From Rhabdornis inornatus (lineage: Eukaryota; Chordata; Aves; Passeriformes; Rhabdornithidae), in the NCBI GenBank assembly GCA_013397075.1, contig VWZS01000909.1:125478-189477 (forward strand): 64,000 bases of DNA, in the 5' to 3' direction. Under the pieces are notes generated by a model that had not been told where the DNA came from, did no database searches, and saw only the letters and a list, made by a program, of their open reading frames with translations. This document shows positions 13,201 to 27,218 of this stretch, piece after piece. The position numbers and the translations under genes were made by a program. How positions within the stretch are numbered: the stretch's first letter is position 1; each line of letters opens with the position of its first letter.

Positions 13201-13458
13201 GTATGTTTTGGAAACAGGAATAGAATCAAATCCCCAACTCTGGATTGAGATTGAGACACAAATTATCTCATGGTTTGATTTTCAGGGATTCAAAATTTTA
13301 ATTGATGTCTGTATCTGAATGTATTTCTATTAATACCTTGCTCAGATTAGGAGATTGCACTCTTATTCTTGAGCTAACACTGGTGCATTTTTAGAAAACA
13401 CGGACTTTCTGAGCAGCTCAGACTGTTTGAAAGCCTGCTTTCTCCAGCAAGTTTTCAC

Positions 13459-13474
13459 AGAATTCATGAATTCT
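13459..13474. repeat. 16-bp perfect palindrome
   Basis: AGAATTCATGAATTCT equals its own reverse complement. One or two palindromes of this length are expected by chance in 64 kb of AT-rich DNA, so no function is claimed. Confidence 0.9.
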
Positions 13475-14022
13475 TTGAAGCAGACAAAAGAGAAAGGATG
13501 TTATGATGTTAATGTAGAAAAGCAGACAAGCACACTACAGGGTTGCTTTCAGTAGGGAAATCTGATACAGATTACTGTATTTTCTGCTTTGACTTTTTTC
13601 CAAAGAAATTTAAGCAAAATATATTATTTTTACTGTTCTAAAGGACATTATTCAACATTACATATTATCCCTAACACACCAAGGAGCACCTTGTTTTGTG
13701 TCCTTCCTGAGTTGTCATGAGATACAACAAAACCATGACTTCAGGCATACACCACCAGGGCCCTCAATGGGGATCCTGTGAGGCAGCTACTCCTCTTCTA
13801 TATCATTATAGGAAAGCCATAAATTGTGATTTCACTGATACCATCAAGCTCAACCATTTATTTTAACATTTTCCATCTCTTTAAAAATTCTTTACGTATG
13901 GCATTCCTCTCCCTGCTCTCTACCAAAATGTTGCGCACTCTGGCAAGTTGTGGGTCTGGAGTTTTTTGCCCTGAAAATCTGTGTGCATTCTCAATCAGCT
14001 GTTTCTCCCTCCGGAGCTGTAG

Positions 14023-14089
14023 AGATAATCATTTGCGATTGCAACATGAAGATATCCACTATGAAAATGCCACTCAGCAAAACTTACAG
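14023..14089 (+). other. candidate exon B
   Basis: A moderate acceptor (a pyrimidine tract around 14,001-14,012, then CTGTAG ending at 14,022) is followed by 67 bases ending in ACTTACAG and the donor GTAAAA at 14,090. One base completes the codon left open by candidate exon A. Then 22 codons read DNHLRLQHEDIHYENATQQN plus two residues, a polar composition unlike chance frames here. The frame is also open upstream of the acceptor, which weakens the case. The product is not recognised. It lies about 820 bases downstream of candidate exon A on the same strand. Confidence 0.22.
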
Positions 14090-14474
14090 GTAAAAAATGG
14101 TATTTAATTAGTCTGCATTTTACATGCAGATTTCATTATTCCATGAGCCAAAAGGCCTCAGTTATGGACAATTACTTTAATGTAGTAACAATGGATTCAT
14201 ACAGGAGCCATTGAGGAAACAGTATTGGAGAAATGTCAGCTATTATGAAGTGAACAAAAATATTACAGTCACTCTGAGCTGCTGTTCACCAGCTAAAGTT
14301 ATTATATTTGTCAACATTTATAATGCTACATTAGTGCTATACTAAGTCTGTCTTGCCCACTGGAATTATGTCTGTAGAGCACATGAGCTAATCAAGGCAG
14401 GCTGCAGCTCTCATTATTCACAGTATAACTCATTGAAATGAACGGGCATTTTACAGTCAGCTTGAATATGGCAA

Positions 14475-14570
14475 CAACTTTATGAGATGTCTTTTTCAAG
14501 GTCACACAAGAAACACATCTTTGTGCTAAAAACAGAATCCAGATGTCTGCTGAATATAATCAGCAGAAAC
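14475..14570 (+). repeat. possible ancient MIR-like SINE fragment
   Basis: The segment has CAAGGTCACACA near 14,498, then about 40 bases later AGAATCCAGATGTC. That order and spacing match the conserved core of MIR and related amniote SINEs, where a CAAGGTCACACAG motif precedes a GATT(C/T)GAACCCAGGTC motif. Divergence is high, and only these two blocks support the call. Confidence 0.35.
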
Positions 14571-15157
14571 ATTTCTGTAGACACTGCTTCTATCAGCATA
14601 GCACTAGTAGGGGTTCAGTAACCCTCACTCACATTTTCAGTCCAATCTTTCCCTTCCCCTCCATGACCCCATGACTTCATTACAGAACCAGCCAAGAGAT
14701 TTGCACTTCCAAAACCTGTCCCTTGAGTGCCATCAGATACAGGAGGAGCTGAGCAGCACCATGCATGACTCAACTTGGCCAGCTCTGGGAGCAGGGCTGG
14801 CATTCACCACAGAGCTCTCATGAAACAGAGCATGTTCTCTGTTTGCAGAGGGTGTTCACTGTCTCTATATCACTGTCAGACCCCAAACCATGCTAATCTG
14901 AAAATAAACAGAGTGAATGGATATTAAACATGAGTAGCAGTCATGGGAAATCACTAAAGGGTATTTGTAACAAAATGCAAGGGATTTACCATTCCCATTA
15001 GAGTTAATATCAGTTCTGTGGCTAAAAATCCAGGCACTAATGCTCCTAAAACTAAACTGCTCTCCAATTTTAGTACCATTCTAATAAAATCCAAATGAAG
15101 GGATTTAAATGGAAGCCATCCACCGTGTCAATGACACGCTGCTGTTGGTTATCCCAG
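14571..15157. other. unique DNA between candidate exons
   Basis: The stretch at 14,640-14,830 is somewhat GC-richer, with a 62-codon minus-strand frame that has no recognisable domain. Nothing else is supported. Confidence 0.5.
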
Positions 15158-15310
15158 GATGTGCAGTATCAACGACTGGGCAGCAGTGTTGAGTGCATGG
15201 ATAAAATCCAACCCCTTTTTTTTCAATGCTTAACCACAGTTGAATTCCAGCCTTCTCCCTTGTACAACACATGGCTGGTTATGTGGAAGCCCCGTGCTAC
15301 CAGAAGATAA
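15158..15310 (+). other. candidate terminal exon C
   Basis: After GTTATCCCAG, which ends at 15,157, an open frame continues in phase 0. That is the phase in which candidate exon B ends. It runs 50 codons to a TAA stop at 15,308-15,310. The block has several CpGs (near 15,124, 15,137, 15,172 and 15,293), unusual for this window. The polypyrimidine tract before the acceptor is poor, no polyadenylation signal follows closely, and the product is not recognised. It is listed because its phase agrees with the two upstream blocks. Confidence 0.15.
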
Positions 15311-18300
15311 AAGCACTCAACCATTCATATTAAGTCCTATAGGCTCTGGGGCATTTTTTATGCAAATACACTTGGGTTTACATGTGTTTTAAGCCAAATC
15401 AATGAATTTATCACCTCAGAATGAGCTGTAATGATTAAAAAATCCCTTTATTTTGACAAGGACTTGCAATTTAGCACTTCCTAAGAAAGCTAATTGAAAT
15501 GCACTTACAGTACTGAAAAGCAGTGATAAATTTATGAAATGCATACAATTACTTTTAGCTGTCAAAATACTTAAAATAGTAAGCTGTAGATAGATAATCA
15601 TCCAGCTAGTATGATTGAAGACACATGATTTAATTTAAAAGATGGGGCCATAGGAATGGCTACTTAAAATACAAAAACAGATGAGGCTGCAGAAATAAAG
15701 ATATAACAATTAAAATGTACCTTTGAGCAAAGTCTGAAAGCATATACCGAATTCCAACTATGTAACTATCCTTGCAACTTCATCACACTACTAACATGCA
15801 AAAGTTTTTAGCAAGATCTTTAGCAAGGTTTCACAAGGTGCTAGATAAAACTCACTGAATGGTTTAGCAAAGTTTTGGTCACAGATCTGTGAACATATAT
15901 TTGCTATTTTAATGAATACATTGTACTGCAAGTAAGAAGAAAAAAAGAAATGCAGGAGAAACAAACAAAGAAAAGTTTAATATGCATTGAATTTTCTCTC
16001 TGATATAAAATCCATATAAAATCATAGAGGATATACAAAATATTTTATTTGTCAAAACAAAAAGTACAGGTTTTTTTCTTACAAAACATATTTACTTCTG
16101 TCTCTGTGATACTTTATAACAGCAAATTGTCATGATCGAAGGAAGTGTACTGAAGTGTGACAAGTAATTTCAGTAGCCTAGATTAGAAAAAACTCACCAG
16201 TGTTATACAATGAAGTTACACCAGTTATATACCTAAGTTACATAATGACAAAAAAAAAAGTATGAATGGAACTTTGCTCATACCTCTGTACAAAGGGAAA
16301 GGTAAAAGAGGAAAACAGAATTCACTTCATTATACCACTTGCTGTATTTCTTAACTGTGTGACAACAGAAAACGAAATGGGAAAATAATATGTTATAAGG
16401 TTTTCCACTGAAATGTCTGATGTGCTAGGAAATATCAAAGAAATAGTTGAAGCAGAGAGAGGGAAGCTTTTGGGGACCTTTGGAAAAGCCTGAAGCAAAT
16501 ATTTGAAAGTGTTTATAAAATTAGGTGGAGACGTTACTTCCTCTACATATAATTTGCATAACGTGCACAAATTTATTACAGCCTATGTAAATCAAAGAAA
16601 CCAGTGTTGTGAATCTTCATATTTCTGTGTTTATTTCTTCATTCTGTAGTATTTGAAATTCATGGCCATATAAAGTGTACTTGCATAGCTTTTTTACTGA
16701 GTGGCATGAAGTCACTACAGACAACTTTAATGATCAAGATGATAATATATTCACTATATATATAAATGCCAAATACATAGGTCAATGTTTGAGAACAGAG
16801 CCTGATGAGATGGAAATCAGAATTTTTGATTATTTGTTTCACATTTGTTTTGTGGAAGTGCATGGGTCTACTGTTCTGAAGAATTCTAAGGACAAGGTTT
16901 CAGAAAATATTTTTTCACCAGAGATGATTGATTATAAAGAATAATATATAAAAAGAGAAAGGAACAAATATTAAGAGCTGATAAGAGGGGGGGAAATCCA
17001 CTACTTGTTATTCAGGCTTGTTTTCCATACTAACAGCAGCAGTTACTCTCTACACTCAGAAGACTACTTATTCCCTATTGCCCTACTTAGTAATTCAGTT
17101 TTTGGTGTATTAACATGAGCACTTTTCTACTCTTCAGGGTTAGCACTATTTGCTTCAGAGATGCCTTATCATATAGAAAATGTTTTATTTCTGGCTCCTG
17201 GTAATAAAATTTGCCCCAAGCTACAGTGGAGATAGACTGCCATTTATCTTTTCCTGAATACCAGCTGAAAAGTAAATTTTCAATATTTTCAGGAGTATGT
17301 TTCTTACTGTTATATTTTTAATATTGGAGATATTCACTACTAAGATTATTATAAACATGGCACTGAAATCCAGAAGTACCTAGAACATAGCTTAGCACAG
17401 CTAAAATTCTTGCAATTCTTAACATTTACCTATTTGTCCATAAATTAAAAATGCCAGGGTCTCCATGTGACTCATTTTGTAATCCAACATGATGAAGTGC
17501 GTGAGGATAAAGATTACTCAAGGACATCAGCAGAGACACCATTACCACTCTTTATGTACACATTTCCTCCAAACAAGTGAGGAGCCAAGAGAAGAAAGAT
17601 GGAGAAGACATTAACTTCTGCTTTTCCTTCAATTTACTGAAAATAGTCAGCATGTTTGAAATAAGTGATGGATACTCCTTTCAAGACCTCCAGGCCTACT
17701 TTGCTGTCCAGTGATTATATGAAAGAAAATGCACACCTATATCAAATCCAACTTCCAATTTCCATTGATGGACACTTCTAAGTCCTGGGAAAATTAAGGG
17801 AAACACGTAAATCTCAATATTGAAAATACAAGTGAAACATCATAAAAGTGAGCTGTAGCATAATATTCTTTTTGTTTGATTTTTTAAACCTATTTAACTG
17901 TATTAACATCAATGGAATTATCTCCAGTATTCATAGTAAAATTTCTTAGAAAGCAATGAATTTATTAATAACACTACACTGACTTGTTGCCATCTGAAAA
18001 TACACTAACTTGCTAAAAAGGGAAATGTCTATAATTTTAAAAGTTTAAATGTTTAGTATATCAGGTACATTTAATAAAGCATTGTCCAGTAGAATAATCT
18101 GCAGAATGCATTCAATGTTTCTCTTTCAGAATTTAAAAATACTCAAAATATTCAGCAAATAATAATAATTATTAACCCAAAATTACTAAAGTCCCATGCA
18201 AGGATATACATCTGGAGCATGTACCAGATGGTGGAGCCGTGATTCAGAAAGAGTTAGGAGGTCATCCTGAACAATGACCTTTGTATGCAATGTTCCAGTA

Positions 18301-21100
18301 AAAAGGCCTGCTTGATGCATTTCTTGGTTTAAAAAAATGAAGAAAAGTCATTTGAAATAGAAAAGCTATCCTGCCTCTACTGGTAGTGTTGTGAGAACTG
18401 TTTGCTGAGAAAATACTCCAGGTCTGAAGATCACATTTCACAAAAGGTATCTGTACACTGGAAAGACCTCACAGGTACCACACAAAGAAATTAAAGGAAA
18501 TATGCTGTTTCCCAGATTCAGGAAAAAAAAATTATCAATATTACTCTTATTACTGGATGGGATAGAAGTATATTTTCAGTGAATTCTAGCTCCCACCCAG
18601 AGAAAGTCCATCCATAATTTTATTTTGGATAGACAGGTAAAAGGGGGAATTGCTTACATTGCTCTCAGTATTGAAAAAGTACTACACTGGCTTCTCTTGA
18701 ATGTAGTGTGTTTGGACACTATCTTTCCTAAAGTTTGCGAGAATTTTTTGTTGTTGTTTTTATCTATGAAACAAAAGTGGTTGAATCTTTCTTATTTTCT
18801 ATTCTCCCCTCTTTCTTCAATTTTTTTTTTTTTTCATTTAGACAGGGAATAATATATTTAGCAGAACAAGCTTTGATTAAAAATATAAAACCACTTAAAT
18901 CTTTTTTAAGATACTTTTCTTATAGCAATACAAATGTATTGCACGAAATATTCAGAAGATATTTTCCTTCCTGACACTAGTGTGGAGTCTATGTTTTTTT
19001 TTTTCACTTTGGAGCTTATGATGAGGCTTGACAAAGTAAGACCACTTGAGTTTGTTTCAGAAATTTTCAGAAAATTTCCTAAGACTCCTATGAGCTAAGG
19101 CTACTGGCAGGACTTACATTTTGTTCTTTTCCTTCTGTAGCCACAGAGTTTAACATCCTGAAGATTGAGATGGTTTTGTCTACCTACAGACTCAAGGAGG
19201 ACTTAATGCATTCTGATTTCACAGTTCAGAGGACTAGAAAAACTGACCTCATTTGGCCTTAAATACTTAGAAATTAATCAGTTTCTCCTTTATATGTGTA
19301 AACATTAATTTGCAAGATTCAAAGGAGCAAAACCATGTTAAATCCCACCTTGTGGTTCTTAAGAGATCACTGAATTTCAAAGACTCTAAACATCAGTTTA
19401 AATATGCACAGTATTCCCTAGAAGATGGGATTGCAATGGCCATATGCTCTTCAACCACATTTCCCCTTTACCTTTGTCTTTTCTTGATGTGTTGCTATGC
19501 CAGAAAAGAGGGGTAGAGGAGCAAGTAAGGTGGCATACTTATTCCTGCAGATTCCTTCTAATTAATTAAATTAACCTTTGGAAATTGAAATTTGCTGAAA
19601 GCTTTGGCTTTTGACATCTAAAGGGAACAAGAAAATTCAAAAGTCTAGTTCTCATTGCTCGCAAATGTACAGAGCTGTGATTATTTCTCATCCCAAAGCA
19701 ACCTGGGTGCTTATGAAAAGACTTGGAATGAATTCTCCATTTTTTAATTTCCAGTTCATTAATTCATTAGAGTTGTACAATACTTAAAGCTTATCGTAAT
19801 AGATATGCCTTAGGCAATTAATCTGTAATTTTATAGCACATGTAAACAATCCCAAAATAGATATAAAATTTCTGCCTATTTCTGAGTTTAAAGACATTAG
19901 ATCAGATCTTTTCAGTCAGACTCAAGTCTGAACTGTACTGATCCCACTAATTATCTTACCATTAAGGTGGAATTTTAAATTTTCTGCCTGACATTCAGTT
20001 ACAAATATATAAATTATATTTTTAACATGTAAATATTATGCCACATTTCCTTTTTTTTAACATGCCAGTTTAGTCAGCTTCCTTCTAGTTTCAGCAAACA
20101 ATCCCTTTAGCATTTGCAAAGATGAATTTTAGTATGATCTGTATCCTTTCTTATACATATAAACACATATACATCCATATAAATAGGCATAAATATATTT
20201 GAATATAAAATAAATATTTTAAGAACTATATTAATATTTTTAAATAATTTTAGTTTAAAAAATCAAGTTATTTCATGTGTCTTCCTAGCAACTCCAAAAA
20301 AGGATTTTGAAGCTACCCAGGATGTTTCAGACTTCATTATTAGGAACTCAGTTGTTGGAGATTTTTGAAGATGTTTTCTCTTTTTATGAACCATTTTCCA
20401 TTTAACAAATTATCACAGATAAATCAGATCTCCAGTTCTAATTTTTAAGCTAGTTAATTATTAATATTGACTGAAGAAATACTAAATATTTCTTACAGTC
20501 ATTTAAGTAGAAGTGATTTACAAGTTTAATTTATTTCATCACTTAAAGGTTGAACCTGATAAGCTAAAATACATTTCCTGCAAGCTGCAATGTCATTATA
20601 GGTGGAACACTGAGACTTTTATTTCACTCCATAGTCCATATCTGTCCAATCATTTATTATTGTCTGTTAGTACAACAGTGATTGCAGTATCAAGCCTTAT
20701 AGTTCTTTACTTGAAGCTCAAATGCTTTTAGCAAAAAGCATCTGCCCTCTTCTCTGCTGGTTCTCTCATACACTCAAAAAAGGCAGAGGCTGAAGCTGAG
20801 AGCCCCTCTACTTCCAGCAGGTGCTGGGGGAGCCATACTCACCAGGAGGAGAACTCTGCCAATGGGACATTTATTTTTGTGTAGGGATGCTCTTCCGCTT
20901 TGTTTCATTTTTCAACACTTTCAAAAATTTTCCAGAAATTTGATGCCAGCACTGCTCTGTTTACAAATTAAGTTATCCAAAGATTACTTCTCTTTACTGA
21001 AAATAGGATTTTATAGGATAATCACTGCACTGTAGCACAAAGTGAAGTTGAAACTAATCACAAGTCAGAGGTTGGTCATCTGCACATTAGATGACTCATG
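15311..21100. other. AT-rich unique DNA, no gene seen
   Basis: No transposable element or convincing coding block was recognised. A strong polypyrimidine tract with 14 T (18,821-18,834) followed by CATTTAG at 18,841 looks like a splice acceptor. The frame behind it is AT-rich and has no donor. Short TA-rich patches occur near 20,150-20,260. Confidence 0.6.
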
Positions 21101-21129
21101 TTGCTTTGCTAGCACAAACTTGTGCCAAA

Positions 21130-21545
21130 CAGTGCCAACACCATATGTGCCCGGGCTAGCGGATATGCTTGGGAAAAAATGCTTTTGTCCTAAAAACACA
21201 TTTTTGGTTTGCCCTACATTCGTGTTAAACTCATCATGGGTGAAAGGTGATATTGCTTGGAATAGGATTTTTGCTCGTGTTCACAGGAGCAATCACTGGT
21301 CACCAGATGAACTACATCAGGAAACTGTTCAGGGGAATCAATAAGATCAATGCAGGGGTGGCAATCAGTTCTGTAGAGCTGAATTCACAAACCGAAGATT
21401 CGTTACTCTGGGACAAAACAGCAAATGCCTCGGAGATTAAAATATCCACCCTCAGGGTATAGCAACTAGATGCATGACTATAACGTGAGTGGTAACTCCA
21501 GGAACAACATGACTCTCTCTGCAAGGGAATCGATGTCATCACTGA
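21130..21545. other. CpG-richer block with long overlapping frames
   Basis: About nine CpG dinucleotides occur in some 400 bases, against very few in neighbouring kilobases. Three frames of 71-100 codons overlap here, two on the plus strand and one on the minus. A candidate acceptor (GTGTTCACAG ending at 21,286) opens a plus frame of 57 codons, including the segment GHQMNYIRKLF, up to a weak donor at 21,457. A better donor-like site, AACGTGAGT, lies near 21,484 but beyond the stop of that frame. The protein is not recognised. An exon, an old degraded element or a conserved regulatory block would all fit. Confidence 0.3.
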
Positions 21546-24500
21546 GGCAGCAATGGCACCTGAACTAAATTTAGAAACTGCATCACTGATAATGAGTCTT
21601 CAGTGCATATCTATTATTTCAACTATCAAGTTCAAGTTTCTCTAAGTATTTGTTAGATAGGAAGAGATTATTGCAAGATCCAAAGAATAGACTTTGCAAA
21701 ACAATAGTAAAAGGATCATAGATTTGTGTCTTATGTTGGATGACATTGATCATTGTGATAACTTATGTTTTATAATGTGCAAGCAAGCTTTTTCTTAACT
21801 TTTGCTTTAGACAACTAGTAAAATAGCATTCAGTCAGTAAATCAATGGGTTACAGGGTTTTAAAATTTTTTTTATGGAGTGAAAAAGGTGAAAACCCAGA
21901 GCGTATGTTTTCTTTAGGATTAGGTCCATGACATATTTTACAACCATCACCTATGATTGAATAGCACAACATTTCATAAAAGAGTTTTATTCTTGTGAAA
22001 ATTATTTTCTGTTTCCAGAACTATTTTTCAAGTCTCCAGTAGCAAATAACTGACTGAAAGAAATACATAGTTGTAGTTATTAGGTGGTCTAATGTTTTGG
22101 TTTTTAATTCTACAATAAGGCAAAAAACCTAAGTTACTTACAGATAAAGAGACTCACAGGATGCGCCTGCACTGGGATTTTACTTTTGACAAGGAGTCTG
22201 TTTGGAAATAGATCCTGTTTATTCTCATTTACCACAAGGTATTTCCATGGTGGAGCTATCTTATGGCCCAAGATTCCAGCAGTGCAATAAAGAAGAAGGT
22301 GTGCTTCATATTTTCCAAGTAATATTCTCCAACTGCTAATGGATCCTCATTTTATGGGATCAGATGTTACTGGGTCAAGACAAACCCCTCAGAATATCTC
22401 TTGGCTGGATTTGGGGCACTTGGCACAAACAGTCCTGCATGGCAGACTTGTTCTTCCAGTGCCTGGGCAGTGGCTATAGAGAGCCAAGGACGAGGCATTA
22501 ATGAAACTGAAGGTGAGAGAACTTAGTGGCTGGATAACTTTTTCAATGATCCAGTCACCTCCTGGCCAGAGCTTGGAAATTAATTTTTGCTTTTTTTTAT
22601 TTAATATAAGATTTTTATTCTTCAGTCCCACTAGGAGTCTCTTCTTACAAGTTTATCCTTCCATGTAAACAGATTAATATTATCAGAACTGAGAAATCTC
22701 ACTCCCTTTATATTATGAAAATCTGTAATAATATAATCTTTAAAAAAAAAACAAAACCAAAACCAAACAGGTATGGAACTAAAGGTACTACAATCCCACT
22801 GAGAATTTCTCTAAATTGATGGATCAAATTCTGATATGTTGCTCTTTATGACTGAAGTCTTCCCACTTCAGCTGAAACAAAAGATTTCCTAGGGGAGACC
22901 TGACATCCAAAGAAAGAAAACCCTGCTGTTTATTAGCCCTAGTGTCTACCCAGCACCACCAGCTTCCCTCTTCTTTTCGTGATGGTCCTCATGATAAAAG
23001 CCCTTCTCATTTCATCCCATTATCTTTCATGATTTGAAGTCAGTACGAAGCTTCCTCATTCCATGGGAATCACTGTAATGTTTGTTTACAGAAGTGTTTT
23101 GACACTTTTTATTATAGGTGGAATATATAATGAAAAGAAAGGTTAAGAAAGGAGATTGAATGTCGTTGACTGCATTCCTAGAGCATTGAAAGTGGACTAA
23201 TATTTAAAATTATTATTTAAAATGCCTAAAACTGGGTAGAGTGCTAAAGAAGCAAAAGAATGAATAGGCAAGGAAACATTCCCTAAAACAAAATACCAGA
23301 TACTCTAGAAATGAGAAGCATCCAGTGAACCAATACAGGTATTATTTACCATTTCCCATTCAAAAAGCAAATACCACTTGAACTGAAAGCTTGTGATGTG
23401 GTCATCCACATGCATGCCTTTGCTCAAAGCTAGCTTTGACAGTAGGAACTAGCAGTATCAGAAATCGTGCATTTCACTGAGAAGGAAACTGCATGCCTTT
23501 GAAGATCTGTACAAACACCAGCCTGTGTAAAGACTGGAACATTGCTTATACTCTCCAAGGGGGAATTACATAAATTTGAAGCAGTAGCTGGCTGTTCTGA
23601 GAGTACATGTGGAAAAGGATATCTGAAATCGATTTTAGAAGGAATATAAAGGTAAATACAAATTTTGATTTGTATCTGGATTGTTTATCTGATATGAATG
23701 AATGTGATGAAATCCAAGGATAGAAAGTTCAAAATAAATTTTCTCACCTACCTCATTTGAACAGTACTGTACATTATTCAGCGTTCCATCTCAGCTCGGG
23801 TTTTTTCAGTGTTTTGAGTTAAAAAAAAATAAGGTAACACACCTATTCAAGTACTACCTGCTATGAAAGATGTGAAATACAGCTGATTGAATTGCATTTG
23901 ACCTTTATGCTGAGTCTGAGTACAGAATACTAATGCAATCATAAAAGCACTGCAACTACAGCCATTTGTTGGTTTTGAATATGTTCAGTGGTATTGGAAG
24001 GACAGTATTAGCAGGATTTTCTAAACCCTGCTCACTTATATTTTTCTCCCACTTTTGTGGCCTAACAATTACAGCTCTGACTTAAAATTTTACTTAATCC
24101 TAAAATCATACACTTTAGTTTTATATTTCATTGAGCTAAAGTAAAAAACATAAGTTGCAACTTAATTAATGAATTGCCAAAATAATATGTAATTAGTATC
24201 ATCATTTTCATCTTGTGAATAAGATCTTCTAGTCATGAAACTCTCTTGTCTTTTACCCATTAAGTTATAGAAAATCTATATTTTTATATCATCTCTTTCA
24301 AAAAAACTGAAAATAATTCCCAAAAGGCCTGCTGAGAATATCTGAAAAGATCTCCTGTTTTAGTCAAAAGTCAAAATCTTTTGTGGATTTTCAAGTTATG
24401 AAAAAAGCACATGCTAGGCATACCTCTATAGGATAGCCACGAATGGGACAGAAGGGAAGGTGAAAACAATCAGCAACGTAAATAAATCAGTCTTCAGTTT

Positions 24501-27218
24501 TCCAGTGTCTGCTTGAATATTCCAGTTTGTAACTTTGGTCTTAAATACATTTTCCACTGAAAAATTGTAGGCTTTGCTGTATGGCTGCGAGATACATAAT
24601 CCTAAATTTTAAAATATTTTGTTTACCTTTTTTTCACTTTCTCTGATAAAAAGAAAAAAAGAGATTACTCATAATTATAACAGAATTTTAAAAGTCCTAA
24701 TTCTTTTACAGAGAATAATTTGAACTGCTGTCACAGATGAACTGTTGATGTTGATTACCATTATATTTTATAAATAAATTGTAAACTTTAACCCATAGCA
24801 CTGTTTTAAGCCTGGCTCCAGTGATAAAAATTGCAAACATATCTTCTGATTCCAACAGGGGAAGGTTTTCATTCAGGGTGGTCTCTGAGCAGTTTCAGGC
24901 AGGAGAGCCTCTCCTCTTTGTCCCATCAGTGGTGCATCAATGTAAGGCTAGAATGCTCATCAGACCTGAGCAAGGTGAATGAAAGCATATAGGGAGGTGA
25001 CTGGCATTTTTCTACATTGTTAGGCTACCTTTTCCCAACCTTTATATTCAGTGAAGTTATATATTAAAAAAAAAATAGTGGTAGCATATGTTCAAACAGA
25101 ATGGTTTTTCTCTGACCTATATGCATGCCTTTCCTAAAACAGGATTCCTCTATTTCAAATCTGCTTATTGTAGCACTGGTTATAGTCCTGTATCAAAATT
25201 TATGAAATAGGTTTATGATTCTTGAATCCATGTGGTTTGACTTTACATTTTGGCGGGGAAGCTGAGGAAATCAAAACAAAAGCAATGACCTTTCTGCTTT
25301 CCATATTTCAGTATGATGAATATTTTGAAGCATGTCTTATGGAACAGATAGAAAAAAGTAGCTTAAATAAATTGTGCTGGCATTGGTGTAGTATAATCAT
25401 CTGAAACTGTCACATTAACGGTTCCAGCTTATCCTGCAGAAGCAAAATGTGATAAAAATAACCAGCCACAAGCAAATACTTACTGGGACAGCAATTCAGT
25501 GGAATGGAAATGATTGTTTGAATACTTAACTTTCACAGCATATCAGTCAGTATTGGCACTAAAAAAGATAGTAAAACACTAAAGCTTGACTAAGAGTGAT
25601 TTCATAATTCCTTCAAAATAATGTCTGTCTCTCAGAGGAGACAATCTTCTCTATAGTCAGTACTAGCACAGACTGACTGGTAGGATCAATTAACCACCAT
25701 AATAACCAAACCTCCCCAAGTTTTTGTATAAATATGCTTATCACAAAATGTTTATAGAAATGAATATAGTTACAACTGATTGCTGTCAGAGTCTCTTATT
25801 TTATTCTGAAGAATCTTTTTCATCTTATGCCTTATTCAACTTGGATTACATTGTGTGAATTAAAGAAATTTAAGTTTTTATATAAATTAATTTAAAGTGG
25901 ATCAACACAATTGTGAGGAGTGGACCATAAGATATAATGCACTTTTCTTCATATTTCTTCTTTACCTCAAGAATTATGATTCATGTCTAGCTTCTAAATA
26001 GATTGGCGAACATTATAAAGATAATTTACTATTAATCATGACAATAAATGAAAAGAAAAATTTACTGCTCTTCACACAATTCCAGTTGTAGAAAATTAAA
26101 ATGAGGGGGAAAAGATCTTATTGGCTGTTACCAATTATTTATATGGCTCATTAAAAGCTCAACATTTTACTCACTGTAACTATATGATTCACTATCCTTA
26201 TCTTAAAATACCACCTACTGCTTTGTCCTTCCTTAACTTTAGAGGCTGCAAAAGATGATTTTGTAAAAATAGTTGGATATGTACATATTTGTATTTCAAT
26301 TAGTTAAAAAATAAATCCATTCATACCTGCAGTGTATAAAATTATCATCACAAATCCAGCATATTTCTACTTCTTTTCTTCTTCTTAATGCTACGGAAAA
26401 TGCATGGGGTAAGGTTTCTCACCCTTTTCTCCGCAGCTGGCTAATTGATGTGAGTTTTCAGAAGGAAAAACCATAACTGAACTGCTCATTTTTACCTTAT
26501 TTGTGGTTTTTTTTAATTTATACAGGAAAATATATTCTTGGCTAAACAAAATGCAGTTAAACTAAAGAAAAAATACAAATATTAGAAATGCCTTTAGGAT
26601 AATATGTATCATGCCATTATCTTGTCGTAAGCTGAAACATGCAATGAAAGAAAAAATTTAATCTGAAAATTGCACCTTTTTTCAGAAGAAATGTCATGGA
26701 GTAGGAGTTCATAAATCCACATTCAGCTGATGTGTTATAGTGAATTCAAATACAAATAGTTGCAAAGACTGCATTATCACATTACCCACTTCTACCTGTT
26801 TAAACATTTAGGGGTAAAAGTAATACTTGCTACTATTTACAAAGCAGCAAATGAAAGGGCAAAATGTTCCCATTTCTTGTGGAGCTGACTGACCCTTGTT
26901 CTCCAAGAGAACAGTTTGCTGCTAATAGAAAAATAAACAACAGATGGCTTGGAGGGAACTTTTTTTCCTTTTAATGGGTTTTTACTTAACAGAAATCTGT
27001 AGCTTAAAGTAGGTCATTGTTAGCTGGGAATAGAGAACTACAATAGGCCTTAGCAGTTTAGATTAAGTGGCAAGAAAGGCCACCAGTATGCCAAGATTGC
27101 TCATGTATCTGGGGAAAAGTTAATTTTTAAGTAAAATATTAGTGTTTAAATTCTTTGTTTTAGCAGAAATTTAACTTGTTCTATTCTGCATGTTTTGATG
27201 ACTGATAAATAGAACATA

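Noticed and set aside
18735..18974. Strong polypyrimidine acceptor at 18,841 followed by an open frame
   Set aside because: The frame behind it is AT-rich in codons, has no donor before its stop, and is not protein-like in composition.
20755..20860. GC-richer patch with a donor-like GGTGAGTATGG on the minus strand
   Set aside because: No minus-strand acceptor with an open frame of useful length precedes it.
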